Assembly (NCBI GenBank): GCA_905200565.1
Contig: CAJKKX010000101.1
Span: 1-7,626, forward strand
Length of the DNA: 7,626 nucleotides
Direction of reading: 5' to 3'
Source: an uncultured Lachnospiraceae bacterium
Lineage (GTDB): Bacteria; Bacillota_A; Clostridia; Lachnospirales; Lachnospiraceae
In this document: positions 1-4,142 of the stretch, piece by piece
Layout: every line of letters starts with the position of its first letter
How positions within the stretch are numbered: the first letter of the stretch is position 1
Made by a program: the position numbers and the translations under genes
Notes under the pieces: model-generated
The model's input: only the letters and a program-made list of their open reading frames with translations
Told to the model about the DNA's origin: nothing
The model's database searches: none

Positions 1-251
1 TAGCGGAAACGGAGCGTACCTTTATTAAACAGCGTCAGGCAGAGGGAATTGCAGCGGCAAAGGCAAAAGGAATAAAGTTTGGCTGTCAAAAAGCAGCAGT
101 CCCAAACGAATTTGGTAAGTATTTCGAAATGTGGGAACGGGGAGAAATATCGACGAGAAAAGCGGCGGATGCTTTAAAAATGAGCCATTCCACTTTTTAC
201 CGCAGATGCTGTGAAAGACTGGAGAAAAAAGGAAATATCTGTAACAAATAG
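1..251 (+). CDS. Serine recombinase (resolvase/invertase family), C-terminal part, 5' end outside window
   Basis: Only the last 82 residues are visible; the catalytic N-terminal domain with its nucleophilic serine lies upstream of the window. The reading frame begins at base 3 and ends at a TAG at 249-251. The fragment starts with AETERTFIKQRQAEGIAAAK, the end of the long E helix of small serine recombinases, followed by the linker KAKGIKFG. A helix-turn-helix follows at visible residues 47-69 (GEISTRKAADALKMSHSTFY), which in this family binds the recombination site. The usual Gly-Arg-Pro after the linker, a minor-groove contact, reads Gly-Cys-Gln here (visible residues 27-29). Such proteins carry out site-specific inversion, resolution or integration, often on mobile elements. 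Family assignment is firm; whether the protein is active, and on what site, cannot be judged from this part. Confidence 0.88.
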   Translation, partial: AETERTFIKQRQAEGIAAAKAKGIKFGCQKAAVPNEFGKYFEMWERGEISTRKAADALKMSHSTFYRRCCERLEKKGNICNK

Positions 252-252
252 T

Positions 253-264
253 AGACGACTGGAT
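253..264 (+). repeat. 12-bp direct repeat, copy 1
   Basis: AGACGACTGGAT, starting two bases after the recombinase stop codon. An identical copy lies at 360-371, so the pair encloses 95 bp that hold the predicted promoter and most of the inverted repeat. An exact 12-mer recurring within about 150 bp is unlikely by chance. Its role is unknown; a recombinase subsite or a scar of an insertion are possibilities. Confidence 0.75.
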
Positions 265-297
265 ACACTTAAAAAGCCTTCCTTCCATTCTGATTTA

Positions 298-327
298 TGG
301 ACATTTTTTCGGCAAAAATATTATAAA
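298..327 (+). promoter_or_regulatory. Predicted sigma-A promoter for the 187-residue protein
   Basis: A -35 box TGGACA (298-303, 5 of 6 to consensus) and a -10 box TATAAA (322-327, 5 of 6) are separated by 18 bp in an A+T-rich stretch. Transcription would start near 334, at the left arm of an inverted repeat, giving a leader of about 70 nt before the ATG at 404. This is prediction from sequence only. Confidence 0.5.
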
Positions 328-331
328 TCAA

Positions 332-361
332 CTGTTTCAAAAAGTCTACTTTGTGAAACAG
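332..361. repeat. Inverted repeat (8-bp arms) over predicted transcription start
   Basis: CTGTTTCA (332-339) and TGAAACAG (354-361) are perfect reverse complements separated by 14 bp. Arm starts are 22 bp apart, about two helical turns, as expected for a dimeric repressor binding one face of DNA. The site lies just downstream of the predicted -10 box, so it could be an operator; as RNA it could form an 8-bp hairpin in the leader. The last two bases of the right arm overlap the second copy of the 12-bp direct repeat. Confidence 0.6.
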
Positions 362-371
362 ACGACTGGAT
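360..371 (+). repeat. 12-bp direct repeat, copy 2
   Basis: Second exact copy of AGACGACTGGAT, with the first at 253-264. It follows directly from the right arm of the inverted repeat and lies 32 bp upstream of the start codon at 404. Confidence 0.75.
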
Positions 372-389
372 GCCGTGAAAATGAACAGC

Positions 390-395
390 AGGAGG
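390..395 (+). promoter_or_regulatory. Ribosome binding site deciding the start at 404
   Basis: AGGAGG, a full match to the anti-Shine-Dalgarno complement, ends 8 nt before the ATG at 404. An in-frame upstream ATG at 353 has no such site and lies inside the inverted repeat, so 404 is preferred. Confidence 0.8.
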
Positions 396-403
396 AAAAC
401 GCG

Positions 404-967
404 ATGAACAGAGACGCCTTGCTGGTATATCTTCGCGATTTAAGGGATCTGGAAGTGGAGAAATATCGAATTATCAGGGAAATAAAGCACAATCTGGAGC
501 AGAAAAGGCAGGTACGTACCTGCGTATATCAGGAACTTTTGGGGATGAATGAGCTACAGAGAGTCACGCTGCTACTGGCGGATGCTTATCGGAATCCGAT
601 TCTCGTTCCTACATATAGAAATTTAGCATCTGTTTATTATATTTACGAAAAGATGTCACAGTCCCAGGAGTCCTTAGGAGACATCCTGATGCGGGAACAT
701 ATGGAAAACGGGATTGAAAAGCTGGAAGAAAAGCTGGATCGTGTTCTGACCGGAACAGAAGATACGATTCTCTGGATGCGCAGAAGAGAAAGCAGGGAGA
801 AAAAGGCGGTGGAACGCACGATGCAAATGCTCCAGGGCTTGAAAAAGGCTCTTGAATCACAGCCACGCACGAAGCAGAGCATATTGGAAATTTCCCAATA
901 TGCAGGAATTTGTGAGACTTATCGCAGGACAAATGACTTTTTTGCAGAAGGAAATGCGGAACCATGA
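404..967 (+). CDS. Hypothetical charged helical protein, 187 residues
   Basis: I do not recognise this protein. The start at 404 is chosen from its perfect ribosome binding site; the frame could extend to an ATG at 353 but without a binding site. The product has no signal peptide and no membrane segment, so it is probably cytoplasmic. It looks almost entirely helical. Residues 1-35 are rich in Arg, Glu and Leu (LRDLRDLEVEKYRII). Residues 83-115 and 125-152 are charged and heptad-like, suggesting coiled coils. A central stretch (61-82, AYRNPILVPTYRNLASVYYI) is the most hydrophobic part and could pack in a dimer. It sits between a serine recombinase and secG and has its own predicted promoter. 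Its location beside a recombinase could mean accessory or regulatory cargo, but that is inference. Codon use looks like that of the neighbours. Confidence 0.8.
   Translation: MNRDALLVYLRDLRDLEVEKYRIIREIKHNLEQKRQVRTCVYQELLGMNELQRVTLLLADAYRNPILVPTYRNLASVYYIYEKMSQSQESLGDILMREHMENGIEKLEEKLDRVLTGTEDTILWMRRRESREKKAVERTMQMLQGLKKALESQPRTKQSILEISQYAGICETYRRTNDFFAEGNAEP
508..523. repeat. 16-bp perfect palindrome inside the hypothetical gene
   Basis: GCAGGTACGTACCTGC reads the same on both strands. It lies within the coding sequence and encodes part of residues 36-40 (QVRTC). It could be a protein binding site or coincidence. Confidence 0.5.
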
Positions 968-973
968 TTTTAT

Positions 974-1002
974 TTGACAAGCCGCTGCTTCTATGGTAGA
1001 CT
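974..1002 (+). promoter_or_regulatory. Predicted sigma-A promoter of secG
   Basis: A perfect TTGACA -35 box (974-979) and TAGACT (997-1002, 4 of 6 including the conserved first T, A and last T) are separated by the ideal 17 bp. Transcription would start near 1009, giving a leader of about 23 nt that contains the AGGAGG of secG. The promoter begins 7 bp after the stop codon of the hypothetical gene. Confidence 0.7.
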
Positions 1003-1017
1003 TAACATGTTTAGCAT

Positions 1018-1023
1018 AGGAGG
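1018..1023 (+). promoter_or_regulatory. Ribosome binding site deciding the GTG start of secG
   Basis: AGGAGG ends 8 nt before the GTG at 1032. An in-frame GTG at 1023 overlaps this site and cannot use it, so the start is placed at 1032. Confidence 0.8.
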
Positions 1024-1031
1024 TGTGGGAA

Positions 1032-1268
1032 GTGGAGACTTTAAGACTGGTACTTCAGATTATATTTGTAATTGTCTGCATCGCATTAACCGTCATTGTA
1101 TTGATGCAGGAAGGTAAATCCGCAGGACTTGGAAGCATTGGTGGTATTTCGGATACTTACTGGGGAAAAAATAAGGGACGTTCCATTGAGGGCACTCTTG
1201 TAAAGGCGACGAAGTTTTTGGCAGTTGGATTTATTGTTTTGGCAGTTGTATTAAATCTGAATTTCTAG
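1032..1268 (+). CDS. secG: Preprotein translocase subunit SecG
   Basis: SecG is a small inner-membrane subunit of the SecYEG channel that assists SecA-driven export of unfolded proteins. The product is 78 residues, matching the usual 70-80. It has two membrane segments, roughly residues 4-23 (LVLQIIFVIVCIALTVIVLM) and 55-76 (FLAVGFIVLAVVLNL), joined by a cytoplasmic loop. The loop carries family hallmarks: LMQEGKSAGLGSIGG right after the first segment, and GKNKGRS before the second. The start is a GTG with AGGAGG 8 nt upstream; an in-frame GTG nine bases earlier overlaps the ribosome binding site. The gene has its own near-consensus promoter and is followed 7 bp later by a strong terminator, so much of its transcription is probably monocistronic. 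Its position ahead of rnr and smpB is a common Firmicutes order. Confidence 0.95.
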   Translation: METLRLVLQIIFVIVCIALTVIVLMQEGKSAGLGSIGGISDTYWGKNKGRSIEGTLVKATKFLAVGFIVLAVVLNLNF

Positions 1269-1275
1269 GAATACT

Positions 1276-1310
1276 AAAACACTCTTGTAAATGATGCAAG
1301 AGTGTTTTTT
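1276..1310 (+). terminator. Intrinsic terminator after secG
   Basis: A 12-bp perfect stem (AAAACACTCTTG at 1276-1287 with CAAGAGTGTTTT at 1297-1308) with a 9-nt loop runs into six T residues. It separates secG from rnr, so either rnr has its own promoter or it depends on read-through. Confidence 0.9.
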
Positions 1311-1336
1311 ACCATATAAGAATAAGATGATATTGA

Positions 1337-1425
1337 GGTCAAAAGATGCCATACGGATTGCCTGGCATTTCGTGCTTCCCTTATGTGCGGGCATAACGCG
1401 GAATTTGACTTTTGACCCTGGCATC
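1337..1425. repeat. Complex inverted-repeat element between secG and rnr
   Basis: The outer arms GGTCAAAAG (1337-1345) and CTTTTGACC (1409-1417) pair perfectly. Inside lie a hairpin ATGCCA/TGGCAT (1346-1351 with 1363-1368) and a second, CGTG(1371-1374)/CGCG(1397-1400), capped by TTATGT/GCATAA (1381-1386 with 1391-1396, one G-T pair). Together these would form a three-way junction. GATGCCA (1345-1351) also matches TGGCATC (1419-1425) perfectly, so it has two mutually exclusive partners; CCTGGCAT occurs twice (1361-1368 and 1417-1424). No ORF covers the element. It could be a dispersed intergenic repeat, a small mobile-element relic or an RNA leader of rnr. I cannot assign a known family. Confidence 0.6.
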
Positions 1426-1446
1426 ATACGATGAAGAGAGAAGAAA

Positions 1447-3579
1447 ATGGAAAAGAGTTTATTGGAAAAGCGAAAACAGGTTCTGGAAAACCTGATGAAT
1501 GACAAACAGTATGTACCGATGAAAATAAAAGAGCTGGCCATTATCCTACAGGTGCCAAGAGAAAACAGGGAGGAACTTCTGGAGGTTCTGGAGGAATTGA
1601 TCAGGGACGGAAAAGTAGAGCAGACGAAACGCGGGAAATATAAAATTGCGGAAACGCCTGTATTTACCGGAAAATTTGTAGGAAACGCCAGAGGATTTGG
1701 CTTTGTAGAGCTTGAAGAGGAAAAAGAGGATATTTTTATTTCGGAAGCAAACGCAGGTGCGGCCGTTCATGGCGATACGGTGCAGATTTCCCTGCTTCCG
1801 GCAAAGACGGGCAAGCGCAGGGAAGGGGTGGTGATCAAGGTTCTTGACCATGCGATTACCGAAATTGTGGGAACGTATCAGCAGAGCCGGAATTTTGGCT
1901 TTGTGATTCCGGATAACCTGAAATTTACAAAAGATATTTTCATTCCGATCGAGCATTCCAGAGGGGCAGTGAACGGACACAAGGTGGTCGTGGAGATTAC
2001 AGATTACGGCAGCGATGAGAAGAGTCCTGAGGGAAAAGTAAAAGAGATTATCGGGCATGTGAATGATCCGGGTACGGACGTCCTGTCGGTCGTGTATGCT
2101 TATGACCTGCCGCTGGAATTTCCAGAAAAGGTTCTGAATCAGGCAGAGCGTGTCGGATGCGAGGTCACGGCGGCGGATTGTCTTGGAAGAATGGATTTAA
2201 GGGACTGGCAGATGGTTACCATTGACGGAGAGGATGCGAAGGATCTGGATGATGCGATTTCTATTACGAAAGAGGGAAATCTCTATCATCTGGGCGTACA
2301 CATTGCAGACGTAACGAACTATGTCCAGGAAAACAGTGCGCTCGACCGGGAAGCGTTAAAGAGAGGAACGAGCGTTTATCTCGTAGACCGTGTGATACCG
2401 ATGCTTCCGCACCGGCTGTCCAATGGCATCTGTTCTTTGAATCAGGGGGCGGACAGACTGGCGCTGAGCTGTCTTATGGATATGGACGAAAAGGGAAATG
2501 TGATTGGACACCAGATTGCGGAGACTGTGATTCGTGTAGACCGGCGGATGACTTATACGAGTGTGAAAAAGATTCTGTCCGGGGATGAGACGGAAGCCGA
2601 AGAATATCGGGAGCTGGTTCCCATGTTCCGGCGGATGGAGGAGCTGTCAGTGCTTTTGCGGGCACGGAGGAAAAAACGTGGTTCGATTGATTTTGATTTT
2701 CCGGAATCGAAGATTCTTCTGGATAAACAGGGACGTCCAACCGAGATAAAGCCTTATGACAGAAATGTAGCCACAAAGATCATTGAGGATTTTATGCTGC
2801 TGGCAAACGAGACGGTAGCACAGGATTTTTACTGGCAGGAACTGCCTTTCGTATACCGGACGCATGAGAATCCGGACCCGGAGAAGATTCAGCAGCTTGC
2901 TTTGTTTATCAACAATTTCGGCTATGCGATAAAAAATAACAGAGATGAGATTCATCCAAAGGAGATTCAGAAGCTGCTGGCCAGAATCGAGGGTGCTCCG
3001 GAGGAAGCGATGATTAGCCGCCTGACGCTGCGTTCCATGAAACGGGCGCAGTATACGGTGGAATGCAGCGGTCATTTCGGGCTGGCAGCGAAATACTATT
3101 GTCATTTTACTTCTCCGATCCGGCGCTATCCGGACTTGCAGATTCACCGGATTATCAAGGACGCCTTAAGAGGAAGGATGAACCAGGACAAAATCAGCCA
3201 TTATCAGGGAATCCTGCCAGAGGTGGCGTCTCACTCCAGCCAGATGGAACGCCGGGCGGATGAAGCGGAGCGTGAGACCGAGAAGATGAAAAAGGCTGAA
3301 TATATGGAACAGCATGTGGGAGAAGTGTTTTCCGGGGTCATTTCCGGTATGACGAACTGGGGCTTTTACGTGGAATTGGAGAATACCGTCGAAGGTATGG
3401 TGCATGTGACCAATCTGTATGATGACCGCTACTATTATCGGGAAGAAAGCTTTGATATGGCAGGGGCAGATACAGGAAAAGTTTATAAATTAGGCCAGAG
3501 GGTGAAAATCCGTGTTTTGGGGGCGGATAAAAAGAGCCGCCTGATTGACTTTGAATTGGCGGAAGAAGGAGAGGAATAA
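1447..3579 (+). CDS. rnr: Ribonuclease R, 3'-5' exoribonuclease
   Basis: RNase R is a processive hydrolytic 3'-5' exoribonuclease that degrades structured RNA, including rRNA and mRNA released by trans-translation. The 710 residues show the full RNase II/R layout: an N-terminal helix-turn-helix-like domain (about 1-68), two cold-shock OB domains (about 72-130 and 138-205; GFGFVELEEEKEDIFI and NFGFVIPDNLKFTKDIFI), the RNB catalytic domain (about 248-575) and an S1 domain (about 624-707). The metal-binding motif IDGEDAKDLDDAI gives Asp260, Asp266, Asp268 and Asp269, and HFTSPIRRYPDL lies at 553-564. The protein ends right after S1 and lacks the long basic tail of the E. coli enzyme. The start at 1447 fits the family N-terminus, though its ribosome binding site (GAAGAGAG) is weak. 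The stop codon abuts the GTG of smpB, so the two are almost certainly cotranscribed. Confidence 0.97.
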   Translation: MEKSLLEKRKQVLENLMNDKQYVPMKIKELAIILQVPRENREELLEVLEELIRDGKVEQTKRGKYKIAETPVFTGKFVGNARGFGFVELEEEKEDIFISEANAGAAVHGDTVQISLLPAKTGKRREGVVIKVLDHAITEIVGTYQQSRNFGFVIPDNLKFTKDIFIPIEHSRGAVNGHKVVVEITDYGSDEKSPEGKVKEIIGHVNDPGTDVLSVVYAYDLPLEFPEKVLNQAERVGCEVTAADCLGRMDLRDWQMVTIDGEDAKDLDDAISITKEGNLYHLGVHIADVTNYVQENSALDREALKRGTSVYLVDRVIPMLPHRLSNGICSLNQGADRLALSCLMDMDEKGNVIGHQIAETVIRVDRRMTYTSVKKILSGDETEAEEYRELVPMFRRMEELSVLLRARRKKRGSIDFDFPESKILLDKQGRPTEIKPYDRNVATKIIEDFMLLANETVAQDFYWQELPFVYRTHENPDPEKIQQLALFINNFGYAIKNNRDEIHPKEIQKLLARIEGAPEEAMISRLTLRSMKRAQYTVECSGHFGLAAKYYCHFTSPIRRYPDLQIHRIIKDALRGRMNQDKISHYQGILPEVASHSSQMERRADEAERETEKMKKAEYMEQHVGEVFSGVISGMTNWGFYVELENTVEGMVHVTNLYDDRYYYREESFDMAGADTGKVYKLGQRVKIRVLGADKKSRLIDFELAEEGEE
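3566..3571 (+). promoter_or_regulatory. Ribosome binding site for smpB inside the end of rnr
   Basis: AAGGAG ends 8 nt before the GTG at 3580 and lies inside the last codons of rnr. This supports the GTG start and tight translational coupling of the two genes. Confidence 0.75.
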
Positions 3580-4047
3580 GTGGGAAAACAGACAGTAAAG
3601 CTAATTGCAAACAATAAAAAGGCATATCATGACTATTTTATTGAGAACACCTATGAGGCTGGGATTGCGCTTCACGGAACAGAGGTGAAGTCTTTGCGCA
3701 TGGGAAAATGCAGTGTGAAAGAATCTTTTATCCGTGTAGAAAACGGAGAGGTTTTCGTATATGGAATGCACATCAGTCCCTATGAAAAGGGGAATATCTT
3801 TAATAAAGACCCTCTGCGTGTCAGAAAGCTTCTGATGCATCGCTATGAGATCAACAAGATGACCGGGAAGATGGCGGAAAAGGGTTATACGCTGGTTCCT
3901 TTGAAAGTTTATTTTAAAGGAAGTCTGGTAAAAATGGAGATTGGAATCGCCAAAGGAAAGAAGCTTTATGATAAGCGGCAGGATATTGCGAAGCGGGATC
4001 AGAGACGTGAGGCGGAAAAGGAATTTAAGGTGAAAAATCTTTATTAA
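3580..4047 (+). CDS. smpB: SsrA (tmRNA)-binding protein SmpB
   Basis: SmpB binds the tRNA-like domain of tmRNA and brings it to ribosomes stalled on mRNA without a stop codon. The tagged peptide is then degraded, and RNase R removes the mRNA. The 155-residue length is typical. Hallmarks are [10 protein letters not shown] (12-21), [13 protein letters not shown] (28-40), and the basic tail GKKLYDKR...[14 protein letters not shown] (126-149), which enters the ribosomal mRNA channel. It starts at a GTG directly after the rnr stop, with AAGGAG 8 nt upstream; no good alternative start precedes it. A GC-rich terminator follows 8 bp after the stop. ssrA often lies near smpB, but there is no room for it here before the convergent gene begins. 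Confidence 0.97.
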   Translation: MGKQTVKLIANNKKAYHDYFIENTYEAGIALHGTEVKSLRMGKCSVKESFIRVENGEVFVYGMHISPYEKGNIFNKDPLRVRKLLMHRYEINKMTGKMAEKGYTLVPLKVYFKGSLVKMEIGIAKGKKLYDKRQDIAKRDQRREAEKEFKVKNLY

Positions 4048-4055
4048 AATCGCAG

Positions 4056-4118
4056 CGCCGCCGAAAGCTGGCAGCAGGATAGAAACTGTGTCAGCCTTCG
4101 GCGGCGTTTTTCTTTTTC
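4056..4118 (+). terminator. Intrinsic terminator after smpB, in a convergent gap
   Basis: The stem CGCCGCCGAA (4056-4065) with TTCGGCGGCG (4097-4106) is extended by GCTG/CAGC after one mismatch, with a loop of about 21 nt. It is followed by TTTTTCTTTTTC. On the minus strand the hairpin is followed by only four T residues after a gap, so it may also act, more weakly, as the terminator of the convergent oxidoreductase gene. Confidence 0.88.
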
Positions 4119-4142
4119 AGAAGCAGATTCTTTTATGTAATA

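Noticed and set aside
25..288. An 87-residue open frame on the minus strand opposite the recombinase end
   Set aside because: The plus-strand frame matches the serine recombinase family closely; the minus-strand product is a low-complexity Phe/Pro/Leu-rich translation.
353..403. Upstream extension of the hypothetical protein to the ATG at 353
   Set aside because: There is no ribosome binding site before 353, and that codon lies in the inverted repeat; AGGAGG is correctly placed only for 404.
1405..1432. A possible rnr promoter TTGACT with TACGAT at 16-bp spacing
   Set aside because: Transcription would start about 8 nt before the ATG and cut into the ribosome binding site, and the -35 box is part of the inverted-repeat arm. 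It is too uncertain to annotate.
1546..2058. A 170-residue open frame on the minus strand inside rnr
   Set aside because: It is antisense to the conserved cold-shock domains of RNase R, with no start signals or family features.
4048..4142. Possible ssrA (tmRNA) after smpB
   Set aside because: Only 95 bp separate the convergent stop codons and the content is explained by a terminator hairpin; there is no tRNA-like end or tag-peptide reading frame.
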